Shown here one piece after another: positions 35,373 to 47,700 of a stretch of DNA of 64,000 nt. A program made the translations under genes and the position numbers. Within the stretch, counting starts at the first letter, position 1, and the number at the start of each line of letters is the position of its first letter. The notes beneath the pieces are model-generated. The model made no database searches, was not told where the DNA came from, and was given only the letters and a program-made list of their open reading frames with translations. Origin of the DNA: an uncultured Selenomonadales bacterium (GTDB lineage Bacteria; Bacillota; Negativicutes; Selenomonadales; Selenomonadaceae); the NCBI GenBank assembly GCA_946183785.1, contig CAMHCS010000015.1:1-64000 (forward strand). Direction: 5' to 3'.

Positions 35373-36656
35373 ATGCAATTCATAGACCGGACGACCATCA
35401 CGGTCAAAGGCGGCGACGGCGGCAACGGCAAATCCGCTTTTCGCCGTGAAAAGTTCGTGCCGAAGGGAGGGCCGTCGGGCGGCGACGGCGGGCGAGGCGC
35501 GGACATCGTTTTTGTCGTGGACAACAACATGAATACGCTGCTGGAGTTCCGATATCATCGGAAATTTCTCGGGCAGAACGGCGAGAACGGCGACATCAAG
35601 AATCAGTTCGGCGCCTGTGCGCCGCCTTGTATTGTCAAAGTACCGCCGGGAACGATCGTCAAGGACGCGAAAACGGGCGAGGTCCTGGCGGACATGACAG
35701 AGATCGGACAGCGGGAGGTCATCGCGCGCGGCGGTCGGGGCGGTCGCGGCAACGCGAAGTTCGCGTCGAGCCGCAACAAAGCGCCGACGTTTGCCGAGCT
35801 GGGCGAGCCGGGGGAGCAAAAAGAGCTTCTTCTGGAAATGAAGCTCCTGGCGGACGTGGGGCTGGTCGGCTATCCGAGCGTAGGGAAGTCCAGCATTATT
35901 TCCTGTGTTTCGTCGGCGCGGCCCGAAATTGCCGAATATCATTTCACGACAATCACGCCCGTGCTTGGCGTCGTGGGCGTAGACGAGGAAAAGAGCTTCG
36001 TGATGGCGGATATTCCCGGCCTGATCGAAGGGGCGGCGGACGGTGCGGGACTTGGTCATGAGTTCCTGCGCCATATCGAGCGTACGAAAGTTATTTTGCA
36101 CGTCGTCGACGCGTCGGGCGTCGAGGGACGCGATCCGGTGGAGGATTATCACCGGATCAATCATGAGTTGAAACGCTACAGCGAAAAGCTGGCGCGCCGT
36201 CCGCAAATTCTCGTCGCAAATAAGATCGATCTGCCGGGCGCGGAGGAGCACCTGCCGCGGCTTGAAAAGCTGGCGGCGGACGAGCATATTCCCATGCTGG
36301 CGGTCTCGGCGGCGACGCAGGAAGGGCTCCGGACGCTGGTGGAGCGCACGGCGGAGGCGCTGGACGCCTATGTGGAGGAACCGGAGCATGAGGAGGGCGT
36401 GAAAGTCTACGACGCCTCACAGGAGGAAGACCCGGAGCGCGTGGAGATCAAAAGGGCGGACGACGGTGCTTTTGTTGTCAGCGGCAAGGCGCTGGAAAAG
36501 CTGGTCGCCATGACGAATTTTGCCAACGACGAGGCGATCCGCCGGTTCCAATATATCTGGCGCATGAAGGGGCTCGATGCGCGGCTTTTGAAACGCGGCG
36601 TCAAGGAAGGCGACACCGTGCGCATCGGCGCGATGGAGTTTGAGTACCACGCGTGA
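35373..36656 (+). CDS. obgE: Obg family GTPase (CgtA)
   Basis: Obg is an essential GTPase that binds the 50S subunit and affects stress responses. The 427-aa protein has the glycine-rich Obg domain (VKGGDGGNGKSAFRREKF, GGPSGGDGGRG). A G domain follows with GYPSVGKSS at about 167-175, ITPVLGVV, DIPGLIEGAADGAGLG, NKID and a C-terminal OCT domain (GDTVRIGAMEFEY). ATG 35373 gives the standard start MQFIDRTTITVKGG; the RBS is weak (AAAGG, about 35360). That, with the terminator directly upstream, suggests its level is kept below the ribosomal proteins. Confidence 0.96.
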   Translation: MQFIDRTTITVKGGDGGNGKSAFRREKFVPKGGPSGGDGGRGADIVFVVDNNMNTLLEFRYHRKFLGQNGENGDIKNQFGACAPPCIVKVPPGTIVKDAKTGEVLADMTEIGQREVIARGGRGGRGNAKFASSRNKAPTFAELGEPGEQKELLLEMKLLADVGLVGYPSVGKSSIISCVSSARPEIAEYHFTTITPVLGVVGVDEEKSFVMADIPGLIEGAADGAGLGHEFLRHIERTKVILHVVDASGVEGRDPVEDYHRINHELKRYSEKLARRPQILVANKIDLPGAEEHLPRLEKLAADEHIPMLAVSAATQEGLRTLVERTAEALDAYVEEPEHEEGVKVYDASQEEDPERVEIKRADDGAFVVSGKALEKLVAMTNFANDEAIRRFQYIWRMKGLDARLLKRGVKEGDTVRIGAMEFEYHA

Positions 36657-36677
36657 TTTGATTTAGGAGGATGCATT

Positions 36678-36983
36678 TTGATTCGGAAATCATTGACGAG
36701 CAAGCAGAAGCAGTTTCTTCGCGCGACGGGCACGGAACTTGATCCGGTGGTGAACATCGGCAAGGAGGGCGTGACGCCGACAGTGGTGGATTCGGCGAAG
36801 GACGCGATCACGAAGCGCGAGCTGATCAAAGTGCGCGTGCTGCAAAATTCGCCGGAGGAGCCGAAGGACGCTATCAAGCGCCTGACGGAACGTGTCGACG
36901 CCGATCTTGTACAGGTAATCGGTCGAAACGGGCTGCTGTTCAAACGCAATTTCAAGAAGCCAAAGATCGAATTTCCCGAGTAA
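36678..36983 (+). CDS. yhbY: YhbY-type CRM-domain RNA-binding protein
   Basis: The 101-aa protein is a stand-alone CRM domain: LTSKQKQFLRATGTELDPVVNIGKEGVT, read here in parts, and the basic end VIGRNGLLFKRN. YhbY associates with pre-50S particles. The start is TTG 36678, with AGGAGG (36665-36670) 7 nt upstream. It lies 21 nt after obgE and 20 nt before proB, consistent with one transcript. Confidence 0.92.
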   Translation: MIRKSLTSKQKQFLRATGTELDPVVNIGKEGVTPTVVDSAKDAITKRELIKVRVLQNSPEEPKDAIKRLTERVDADLVQVIGRNGLLFKRNFKKPKIEFPE

Positions 36984-37003
36984 TTTTGGGGAGGCGAAAA
37001 AGC

Positions 37004-38128
37004 ATGGACGTCAGGGAAGGATTGAAAACGGCGAAGCGTGTCGTGGTCAAGGTCGGTACCAGCACGATTACCCGTCCGGCGGGAGGCTCGAATCTCGTCC
37101 GCATGGAGGAGATCGCGCGGGAAATCGCAGGCCTTGCGGACGAGGGGCGCGAAATGGTGCTGGTCACGTCTGGCGCGATTGCGGTGGGCATGAATCGCAT
37201 GGGCCTGAAAACGCGGCCGAAGGACGTTTCCAAGCGGCAGGCGCTGGCCGCCGTCGGGCAGGGCGTCTTGATGCACCTTTATGAGACGATGTTCGCGTCA
37301 TACGGGCAGACGACGGGGCAGGTGCTGCTGACCAAGGAAAACTCCATGCGTCACAATCAATACACGAATTCCCGGAACGCGCTGCTTTCCATGCTTTCGA
37401 TGGGCGTCGTGCCTGTTGTCAATGAAAACGACGCAGTTTCCGTCGACGAGCTGAAGATCGGCGACAACGATACGCTTTCGGCGACGGTGGCGTCGCTGGT
37501 GGACGCCGACGCGCTGATTATCCTGTCCGACGTGGACGGTCTTTACACGGCGAACCCGCAGGAACATACGGACGCGAAGCTGATTCCCGAGGTGCGGGAG
37601 ATCACGCCGGAGATCGAGGGACTGGCAGGCGGCGCCGGTACGGAAGGCGGCACCGGCGGCATGGTCACGAAGCTCGCGGCGGCGAAAATCGCAATGAGCG
37701 CGGGCGTCACGATGGTTATCGCGCGGGGCGACACAATCGGCGTCATGCGCGAGGTGCTGGCCGGGCAAAATGTCGGTACCGTTTTTGTCGCGAAAGAAGA
37801 ACATCTGCGCGCGCGCAAGGCGTGGCTCGCCTTCGGCCGTCATATCGAGGGCAATCTTACGGTGGACGACGGCTGCGCCCGGGCGATGCGCGGCGGCGCA
37901 AGCCTTCTCGCGGCGGGCATTGTGGGCGTGGACGGCGACTTTGCGGAAAAGAGCACCGTCCGCGTCCTCGGCACGGACGGCAAGGAAATTGCTCGGGGCG
38001 TCGTGAACTACGGTGCGGACGAGATTCGAAAGATCGCGGGCAAAAAGACAAAAGAAATCACCGCCATCCTGCCCGACGCGACGCATGATGAGGTCGTCCA
38101 TCGGGACGATCTGGTGATGATGGTTTGA
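37004..38128 (+). CDS. proB: Glutamate 5-kinase
   Basis: ProB phosphorylates glutamate in the first step of proline synthesis. The 374-aa protein has the amino acid kinase domain (VVVKVGTSTIT, VTSGAIAVGMNRMG, NENDAVSVDELKIGDNDTLSA, GTEGGTGGMVTKL) and a C-terminal PUA domain. ATG 37004 follows GGGGAGG. Its partner proA (gamma-glutamyl phosphate reductase) normally follows directly. Here it lies 18.4 kb further on, after the giant adhesin gene. Confidence 0.96.
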   Translation: MDVREGLKTAKRVVVKVGTSTITRPAGGSNLVRMEEIAREIAGLADEGREMVLVTSGAIAVGMNRMGLKTRPKDVSKRQALAAVGQGVLMHLYETMFASYGQTTGQVLLTKENSMRHNQYTNSRNALLSMLSMGVVPVVNENDAVSVDELKIGDNDTLSATVASLVDADALIILSDVDGLYTANPQEHTDAKLIPEVREITPEIEGLAGGAGTEGGTGGMVTKLAAAKIAMSAGVTMVIARGDTIGVMREVLAGQNVGTVFVAKEEHLRARKAWLAFGRHIEGNLTVDDGCARAMRGGASLLAAGIVGVDGDFAEKSTVRVLGTDGKEIARGVVNYGADEIRKIAGKKTKEITAILPDATHDEVVHRDDLVMMV

Positions 38129-38149
38129 AGATCGAGTTATAATAAAAAA

Positions 38150-38244
38150 ACGACGAATAAGTCAATTCGAGGCCATATCGAGGGATTTTTCGCTTATCGT
38201 CAGGCAAGGCAGATGGCGTTCGGCGCAGCGTCGCTGCGCCGAAC
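38150..38244 (+). other. Two inverted repeats downstream of proB
   Basis: GACGAATAAG (38152-38161) pairs with CTTATCGTC (38193-38201) with one bulge; inside is a direct repeat TCGAGG. Next is a perfect 11-bp stem GTTCGGCGCAG (38218-38228) with CTGCGCCGAAC (38234-38244). Neither has a T-run. They lie at the left junction of the adhesin region. Confidence 0.6.
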
Positions 38245-38265
38245 GGCGTATGACGCGGCATAACG

Positions 38266-38324
38266 GAAAAAGGCACGGCAGTGAAACCGTCTATCGAACT
38301 GTTTCGCTGCCGTGTCTTTTTCCA
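38266..38324 (+). terminator. Strong terminator downstream of proB
   Basis: GGCACGGCAGTGAAAC (38272-38287) pairs with GTTTCGCTGCCGTG (38301-38314), with one mismatch, between an A-tract and TCTTTTTCC. It separates proB from the adhesin transcription unit. Confidence 0.8.
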
Positions 38325-38401
38325 TGTTTCCTTAACGCTGCGATATGTTTTGCCAAAAGCCTATCCGAAACGACTTTGTTTTTAGACGCACCCGTTGACA
38401 C

Positions 38402-38443
38402 TGTTGTGCAAAATATGTTGACGCGGGATATTGTGCACAATAT
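38402..38443 (+). promoter_or_regulatory. Palindromic operator pair overlapping the adhesin promoter
   Basis: A perfect 16-bp palindrome ATATTGTGCACAATAT (38428-38443) fills the end of the promoter spacer and the first three bases of the -10. A second, imperfect copy TGTTGTGCAAAATA (38402-38415) matches its core at 12 of 14 positions, 27 bp upstream. A dimeric repressor bound at the right-hand site would block RNA polymerase. The regulator is not identified. Confidence 0.65.
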
Positions 38444-38446
38444 AAT
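38418..38446 (+). promoter_or_regulatory. Strong sigma-A type promoter of the giant adhesin gene
   Basis: TTGACG (38418-38423), exactly 17 nt, then a perfect TATAAT (38441-38446). The start point would be about 38453, leaving a long 5' leader of about 255 nt before ATG 38709. Another TTGACA lies at 38395-38400 without a matching -10. Confidence 0.8.
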
Positions 38447-38452
38447 AAATTT

Positions 38453-38708
38453 GGGGAAGAGTATAGTTTTTCGTATGGTGGCTTGCTATGCGAATAACTA
38501 TGAATTGACACACACTGCGTGCATAGGGATTGTGTCCGTGAGTTTTATGGGACAAGGCGAAGTGTGCGGATCTCGGCGTCGAAGCGAGGGCAGGCATATA
38601 TACGGCGAGGTGGCAATGGGATTCTCTTCCCCAAAAGATTTGTACGCGAATCCAGCAAGGAAGTTTTTCTTAGGTGCAGCAAGGATGAAAGGATTACAGG
38701 TGACTACT
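38453..38708 (+). other. Long 5' leader of the giant adhesin gene
   Basis: This stretch between the promoter and the chosen start has no RBS-supported gene. The adhesin reading frame stays open through it (from 38250), but the encoded sequence is rich in Cys and has no signal-peptide character, so I regard it as untranslated. No known riboswitch was recognised. Confidence 0.5.
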
Positions 38709-41700
38709 ATGGCATACGGACACAGCATCAAAAAACGGAGCAACAACTCTCGTGAGGGCAAAAGCGGCGCGTCCGGCGCCTGCCACAACACTAGGTTATT
38801 CGCAAAGACGCGGAAAATGGAACCTCGCTGGCTTCTGGCCTCTTTGGCCATGGCCGCGGGGATTTTCGCCTATCCCTTCGGCATTGCCGAGGCGGCGATT
38901 GTTGACAAGGCCGGCCAAACGATTACCCCGAATGAGAACAATGTCTACAATATCGACCCGCAAAATACAAATGGCGATTTAGCTTACAACCGTTTCCAGC
39001 AATTTGCTCTGGAGCAGAATGAAATTGCTAACCTCAATTTCGGCGCTGCCAACACCCTTGCCAATCTGGTAAACAGCAAAGTCGACATCAACGGCATTGT
39101 CAATGGTATTAAGAACGGGCAGATTGACGGTCATCTTATGTTCCTGAGTCCTGAGGGGATTGCCGTCGGAAAGTTCGGCGTCATCAACGCGGGGCAGTTC
39201 ACGGGCATCGTGCCGACAAAAACGGCTTTTGACACGCTGTATACTGCCGCAAACATTACGCTGGATGATGTTAATACGTTAAAAACCGGTTCCTATGCGA
39301 ATGAAAAGAATATTGAAATCAACGGGCAGATCAACACCCACAGCGGCGCCATGCTGGGCGCAGGCGTTATTAACATCAAAGACGGCGCCGTGCTTCAGAG
39401 CACAAAGAATCTTGATTTCAAGGATTTGGTGAATATTCAGGGCGGTGCAAGTGCAGGACTGACGCTCAGCAAAGTTGAAGGCTCGGGCGGCGATATTATC
39501 CTGACGGCAAAGCAGACGTCCGAAGTCAAAGACACCAACCCCATCCGCTGGCGCGACCGCTCCACGGACCTTTCCGCCGCTGTCAACATTGGCAAGGACG
39601 CAACGACAAAGGGCGTTTCCATTACCAGCAGCGATGGGGCGGTGAAGCTCACCGCGGAGAGCACCAGCGCCTACGAGGACAGCACCCCCATGACCCTGAC
39701 GGACACATTGAAGGGCATGATTTTCGGGGAAGACTCGGCCCTGGAAAAAACCATTGGCAAGCTGACGGCGAAGGAAACTGCAGAGAACCCGTATCTATTT
39801 GTCAACTATTCCAACAAGAAGAATAAAGCATCTATCAACATCGGGGAAAACAGCGCCATTAGCGGCAAGAATATCGAGATTGCCGCCACCTCCAAAGTGG
39901 ACATCACGCAGTCCGTCGCCGTGCCGGGCGGGGCGAATCCGACGGACAGCAATGGCAACGCTGTGTCAGGCAATTCTGCGGCGGTGGCTGCCGTGGCGAT
40001 TTCACGCGTCTACAACACGGCGGACGTTGTCATCGACGGCAATTTGACCGCTGCGGGAGCGGACGGCATCCAGATCGCCGCCAACGCGGACACGAAAGCC
40101 TCCCTTTCCGCCACCGGTTACAACGCCAACAATACTGCTGTCGCGGCGGGCGTGGCGGTCCTGACGGGCGACACCAAGGCGAAGGTGGCGGTAAACGCTC
40201 CGACGAGCGCGCAGCCCTTGACCGCAACCCAGGGCAAGGTGTCTGTCGAAGCCGACACGAAGAGCGATATCAACATTAACGCGGACACCGTGGGAAACGC
40301 GGGATACGCGGTTTCCAACGTGGGCGTGGCCAACTACGACACGAGCGCCGATGTAATCATCAACCGTTCCATTACGGCGGGCGCCGTGGACGTCAACGCG
40401 GAAAACGACATCACCGGCCTGAAAATGACGGTGGGCAATATGGCAAACGAGACCCCGGAAAGCGGCAAAAATACCGCGAGGGTAAACGATGACGATGATG
40501 CGGATGCCAACGCGGAGAAAGAAAAAGCCAAAACGGAGGACGAGCAAAAGAGCGAACAAAAGTCCATCGACCCCGCCAAAGCAGTCCAGGAGGCTTTTGT
40601 AGATACCACCAATGACGAAAAGACAAAAGATGCCAAAGAAGGCATCCAGAAAGTCAAGGACAAAGTAATCGGCACCAATAAAAGCGGCACCAACGCGGAA
40701 CAAACTTCCGCCTTTGGACGCGGCGCCGCTGTAGGCGTGGTTTCCAACAAAAACGACGCCCATGTCATCCTTGGGAAAAACGCTGTCATTACAACGACTG
40801 AAGTGCCGGGTACGGCGGACGGCTCCGTCCATGTAAATGCCGTTGCTTTGATGAACGGCAAGGACAGCCTGCGGCTCTCGGTGCAGAACAGGCAGTCCGG
40901 CTCCAACGCGGAGATCGGCGCAGCCGTCTTGGTCAGCAATGTGGAAAACAACGCCACCGTCCTGTCGGATAACGAGGGGGATCAGTCCGCCCAAATCAGC
41001 GGAGCGGGCGCGGTGTCCCTGAATGCTTCGGCGGGCATGGGGAAATACCAAAATGAGGGAAAAGAGCAAACCAGCGTCCTCGCTTATTCAGCAGGCGCCG
41101 AGAACCTGTCGGAGGGGTATCTCTCCGGGCGTTCGCTTTCCGGTTCGGTGGGCGTCAACACCTTGCGGAACGACGCCGTTGTCCTTTTGGGGCAGAAAAG
41201 CAAGATTGCGGGGGCTGACGTAAAAATATCCTCCAATGCCACCACGAGCGCGGCAGGAACCTATGGCGCGGCAGACGAGGATGCCACGGTGGGCCTCGGC
41301 GCCACGGTGGGCCTCCAGAACATCAGCGGCAACAGCCTGGTCATGGCGGGGAAAGGCGCGGAGCTCACGGGCGCGAGCAAGGCGGCTGTCTCGGCAAACA
41401 ACACCGTGGATTTGAAGAACAATGTCCAAAATGCCGGAATGGGGGATTCCTTCGGTATTTCCGGCATGGTGGCGCTCAGCTATGGGGGCAGCAACAGTAT
41501 CGTGTCTTTGGATGATGAGGCCGTCATCCAATCCCCGGCAGTCAAGCTCAACTCCATGAATTCTACAAATGTTGACAACTCCGCCCGCAGCCGGTCGGAG
41601 GGAAGCGAAAGTTCCAAGGTTTTCGGCATCGGCGTGGGTATTGTCAATTATGACGTGAACAGCATTGCCATGGTCGGCGACAATGGCAACGGGATTCTTG

Positions 41701-44700
41701 CGCCTGCGGATGGCACTGCGGACGAGGAAAAAGCCGCCAAAAAGATTTATGAGGACGCGGCGTTGGCGCAAAGCATTGCCGGGGAGACGTTCGCCGGAAA
41801 ATTGGGGACAGCCACGGCCGGCGACGCGAAGGGCAGCATCACCGCGGAACGGCTTTCCGTTTCGGCCATCACCATGGGCCTGCTCCAGAACGACGCCAAG
41901 GCCAAGGTCGTTTCCTCCGACGCAGCGGATACGCAAGAAAACGTAAACGCGAGGAAAGACTCCGAGAAGTGGAGCCAGTGGTCCAAGAAGGGCACGGAGG
42001 GAGCGAAGGACGCCAAGACCAACACCGAAAATCTGGAACAGGATAGAGCGGCGTCGCAAAATGACGGGGCCGCCCCGAGCGCTTCGCAATCGGCGCAGGA
42101 GGCCGGAAAGGCGGCAAACCCGGACGCGACGCCGGAAAACGACGGCGCGGCTCCCGCCGTCGGATCGAGCAAGAGCGCGGGCGCGTCCATCGGCGTTGAG
42201 GGCAGCGTTGCCCTGACTTTCCTCGGGGGCCGGACGGATGCCGTGCTGGATAACGTGACCGTGAACAATGCAGGGAATGCCGACGTGAACTCCGTCTCCC
42301 TTTCCGCGACGGATATTCTCGGTTCCGTCACCTTCGGCGGCACGGACGTCAAGAACACGCTGAAGTCGGACGGCTCCGCGACCAAGGTGGGCATCGGCGG
42401 CACTTTCGCCATGAACGACTCTGCGCGGGATGTGGATTCCCTGCTGCGGGATTCCGACATACAGCAGGTGAAGTCTGTCTCAAATTCCGCCGCCAAGACG
42501 GGCATCGAAGCGGCGGCAGGCATGGGCGTCAGCGCCTCCAAGGGCAACGGCACGAATATCTTTGGCGCGGGCGTGGTGTATTACAATCGGGCAAAGCAGG
42601 ACATCCACGCCTTGATGATCAACAACACCGTCACGGGAGCGTCGGACAGTACCGGAACACTCACCAACAAGGCAAAGGGCACGGACTTTCAAATCGCGGG
42701 CGGCCTCGCGGCCGATTTTGCCGAAGGCAGCTCCACCAACGTGGGCGCGGGCGGCGCCGTGGCCGTCAGCAATCTGGAAAACAATCTGTCCGCCGGCCTC
42801 CTCGGCGGCAGTTATCAGAAGTTCCAGTCGGTGAACGTGGAAACCCAGAAAAAAACTGCCCAGATCAACGGCGCGTTGGCGGCGACCTATGCCGGAGGCG
42901 AAAGCGGCTACGGCTTTGAAGGCGCGTTTGCCTACACCAGCGCCAAGAACGCCACCCATGCCTATATTTCCGGGGCGACCATAGAGGGAACCCAAGCAAG
43001 CGCGGTAAATGTCAAAGCAGGGGAATTCCCTGTCCTCAAGACCGATGAGGAACGCCAAGCAGAAAAAACTGCAATCGACAACGATGAAAACTATGATGAC
43101 AATACCAAATCCCTTCTGAAGGTCGCGGCGGACGCAGACAAGAAGAACAAGGCACTCCTTGAAGAAAAAGGCATAGACACCACGGGGCAGAGCTATCTCG
43201 ATACGAGAGATGCAGAATCCGCCCTTGACGGGAACAGCGCGAATACCGACGGCGGCAAGGCCGCGGACGAGGCGGCGGATGATGAGAAAACCGCCAAGCG
43301 CGCACTGGACGCGAACAAGAGCTGCACAGTCACCGCCGCCATGGCCGGAGGCTGGAACGGCAAGGCCGGTGTCGGCGCGGGCATTGCCTACAACTCTGTG
43401 AAGAACGACATCGCGGCGGACATCAAAAACTCCGTCATCAAGGCGGATGCCGTGAATGGCGAGGCGGCGGGCGAATCCCTGATCGTTTCCGTGGGCGCGG
43501 GCGTCGCCGTTGGCGGCAAGACGTTCAACGGGGCAGGCTCCGGCAGTTGGAACGACCTCAAAAACGATACAAAAGTTACCTTTGCCGACAACACCATCAC
43601 GGGAAAGACCATCAGCGAAAAGGCGGAGAGCACCGCTTCCATCCTCAATATCGCCGGAGAGGTCGCCGGAGGTAGGGGCATGGCCCTCGGGCTGTCCCTT
43701 GCCTACAATTCCTTCGACAACACCACCGGAACGTATCTGACGGGCAATACCGTCAATCTGTCCGACGCTGCCTCGCTTGCCCTCGCGTCCGCGAACAAGA
43801 GCACCGCTTTGGCGGTGGCGGCCGGAGTGGATGTGGAGGCAAGCAAGTCCCTTGCGGGCGTCAATGGAACCGTGTCCATCAACCGTGGCAAGAGCAACAC
43901 GGAGAGCGTTATCGACGGCAAGACGGAAGGAAACACCGTTACCAATACAAAACTGGACAATGTAAAGAATCTTTCCGTCACGGCGACGGACCTGACGAAA
44001 AAGACCACCGTGGCGGGAGGCGTGTCCGCAGGCAACGCCAAAGTGGGCGTCGGCGGCGCCGTTGCCTACACTGCTATCGGTTCCGCTGACGACAAAGAAA
44101 TGCTGCGGGCGGAAGTGAGCCATGCCGACATCACGACGACCAATGACGGCAAGATTGAAGTCTCCACGGCGGACAGCAAGACGGTCGGGACGACAACGGA
44201 GAATTCCCGTGTCACCACCGTGGGCGCTGGCATCGGCGTGAGCTGGGGCAAGAATCCCCTCAACCTCCAAGGAGCGGCGGCGGTATCGGAAATCAACAAG
44301 GACAACCGGGCCGCCCTGAACAACACGAATATCAACGCGGGCGATGCGGCAAAGCATCCGACGATTGATGTTGCGGCGGATACCAAGGGCAAAATCAACA
44401 CCGTGGGCGCCGTGGGCGATGTTTCGGTCGGGAATTTTGCGGCGGGAACCGTGGGCCTTGCCATCAACCGCATGAACCAAGATACGGTGGCGGAGATGGC
44501 AACCGACGACGGGAAAACCACGAAGTCAAACGTCGGGCTCACCCAAGTGCGCGCCACTGGCGACGGCGACATTCATTCCGTGGGCGTCGGTGGAACTGTG
44601 GCCGTAAACGGGACAGTTTCCTTTGCCGGGTCCGGCAGCTACAATTACATTGACAACGACGTCGACGCCATCCTCAAGAACCAAAATCTCACATCGAGCA

Positions 44701-47700
44701 GCAGCGTGGGCGCGGTGGCGCGAAGCGACGACCGTCTCTACAACTTCGCCGGGGGCTTTGCCATCGGCGCGAACACCAAGGCGGCCCTCGGCGCGGCGGT
44801 TACCATCAACGAGATCACCGGCAGCACCGACGCGCTGGTGCAGGGCGGCTCCCTTGCGGCCGCGGGTACGGATTCCATCAAGGTTTCGAGGCCGCAGGAC
44901 GCCAACCTCTTTGCCGCTACAGGCGATCCGGAACTTACCGATAACAACCAAAAACTCAGCGAAAACCGTACAGAAGAAGACAAATCCGGCGTCGTGGTGG
45001 ACAGCTCCGCCACTCATACCATCATTTCCCAGATGGCTTCCGGCGGCGTTGCAGCTTCGGGAAGCGCGGGCGTGGGGCTCGCGGGTACGGTGAACCTCAA
45101 TACCGTCGAAGGGAAAACCACGGCAAAAATTCAGGACGCGGCGTTTAATTCCGCCGACCAATATTCCGATGTGAACGTAAACGCCATAGACTACACCAAT
45201 TTCGGCTCCTTCACCGGCACGGCCTCCGTGGGCGCGGCGGGAACGGCGGGAGTCTCTCTTGGCGTGTCCGCGAACTGGGAGACGTTGGGCCGGACGACGG
45301 CGGCGGAGATTGCCTCTTCCTCCGCGTCCGACAAAAAGAACGTGTACGCGAAGAATCTTACCGTGGACGCCGCCGCCAAGCATGGCTCCTCCGCTCTGGC
45401 TTTCGCGGTGGCCGTGGGCGCTGGTGGAGACGCGGGCGTTGCTTCCGGCGACAGCATCGTGCGCCGCGCGAACACGAGCGAAATCAGCGCAAAGCTGGAC
45501 AATGTGGGCGCTGTCTTTGACGGCAACGCCGAAATCAAGGCGTCGCACCTGGGGAGCAGCAATACCATGAATATCGGGGGAAGCGTTTCCGGCGGCTACG
45601 GCACAGCGGCGGCAGGGGCCGGCGTGTCCGTCATGGACGACACCTCCACCGTGAAGGCGGAAGTGAAGGACAGCGACCTGAAAGCGAAGAAGAGTGAGAA
45701 CGGGAAGAATATTTCCGTTCTTGCGGAAAACGTGAACAACTGGAAGAACACCCTCGTCAAAGCCAGCGCGGCTGTGGGAATCGGCGCGGGGCTGGCCGCC
45801 AACGTGGGCGTGAGCAACACCATCGGCGAAACCGCGGCCCTGGTGACGAACAGCAATCTGGAAGCCAATGACATCACCGTGAAAGCTACGGACACGCTGA
45901 GGTTGGATTCCACGGGCGGCGTGGGCGCTGCCGGTCTCGCGGGCGTCGGGGTGTCCGTCGCCCTGAACAACGTGAGCAGCAACGTCAATGCCCATGTGAC
46001 GGGCGGCACCCTCCAGGCGGCGCACAATGCCGTTGTGGCGGCGGAAGAAACGCGCGACATCAAGAGCAGCGTGACGGGGGTTGCCGTGGGCGGCGTCGGC
46101 GCGGGCATCAATGTGGCAGTCACCTCGATCAACCAGAGCATCACCAACGCTCAGCTTTCGAGCGCCGCCGACGAGGACGGTGTGAGCATGGGCACCGACA
46201 AGGCCACAAAAGACGAGATCAAAGTTCATCTGGACGGCGTGAACGACGCGAAGGGCGCGCTCGGCGCCGACGGCGCGACATTCTACGGCCTCTCCCCTTC
46301 GGACAAGCAGGATCTCGAAGCGGCAAAGAATCAGAAAACCGACCTCTCCGTGCCCGATTCCGCCGCCAAGAAGCGGGGCGTCCATGCCGAGCTCAGCGGG
46401 AACGCGTCCGTATCGGCCGGGGAGAGCGTCAATCTGACGGCGAAAGAGAGCGGCGACATTTCCGCCCAAAATACGGGCGTCACGGTGGGCGGCACCGTGG
46501 CCGCGAGTGTCACGGACGCCATCATCCATGTGAACCATGACACGGATGTGACACTGGACAAGGCTGCCGTCACGGGCAAGAACGTCACCATCGAAGCCGC
46601 GCAGAAGCAAGAGGGCGACGGCTCCAAGGTCGATGTGAACGCCGTCGGCGTGGGAAGCATTGGCGTGGGCGTGGGCTACGCGGGCGTCGTGAACAAGGGC
46701 GCGACGGACGTCAATATCACGGACAGCGCCATTGAAAGCACGGGCAATATCACCGTCAACGCGATAGACGAGAGCAAGGGCAGCGCAAAAATTGTCAACA
46801 CGGGGGTTTCCCTGGCCCAAGCCTCTTTCACGTTTGCCGACGTGGAAAATGCCGCCAATGTGGGCATCACGCTGGCCGGGGCAAACGAAATCTCCGCCGC
46901 CGAGGGCATCGCCATCGACGCGAAGAAAGCCAACGCGCTGGAAGCCCATACCGAGGGCGTGGGCGTCAGCGGCGCGGATGTGGCGGTGAACCATGCCGCC
47001 GTCGAGGACAAGGGGACTGCCGCGGCCAAAATCACGGGCAAAAACAACACATTCGGCACATTCACCGCCAAGACGTTCCACTTGGGCGCGGCCAACGACA
47101 CCACGGCGAAGCTCAGCGCGGGCAACACCACCGTTTCGATTCTCGGCATCAGCCGGATGCGGGGCAAGGGCGTCATGGACCTGGGCGCGGAAGTCGATGT
47201 GGCGGGCGGCAGTTTCAACGCAAAAACGGTGGAGTTCGCCTCCCTGCTGGGGAATGCCAACGGCCGCACCCTGGAGGGCAATGTGAAGGGGCAGAACGTC
47301 TCCGCCGTGGCTGTCGATCCGGACGCGGTTGCGCTGGACACCGACGCCACGTCCAAGGTCGCCGTGGCGAACAGTTCCTTTGCCTCGGACGCCGATCTTG
47401 TCCTGAGCAGCAAGTCCTTTGTGGACCGCAAGGCGTATATCAGCGGCGTCACTGTGGGCGCCGTGGCGGTGGGCAATACCAGCGCGGATATCAGCGGCAC
47501 TGAGACAGTGAAGGCTGCCCTCACGGGGAAGTCCGGGCAAACGACAACGCTGAACAGCCTGCGGGTCTCGGCTTATGGCGAGAACAAGGGCAAGGCGCTT
47601 GCCGACGCGGGCGGCGGCGGGCTGGTTGACTATGTAGGCGCCCATGTGGGCAACATCTCGACGAGTGTCGTGGAAAGCAGCATCGGCGGCAAATGGGATA

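Noticed and set aside
38250-38708. In-frame N-terminal extension of the adhesin by 153 codons
   Set aside because: It would run through the promoter and palindrome, has no RBS at its start and puts the signal peptide deep inside the protein. ATG 38709 has an RBS.
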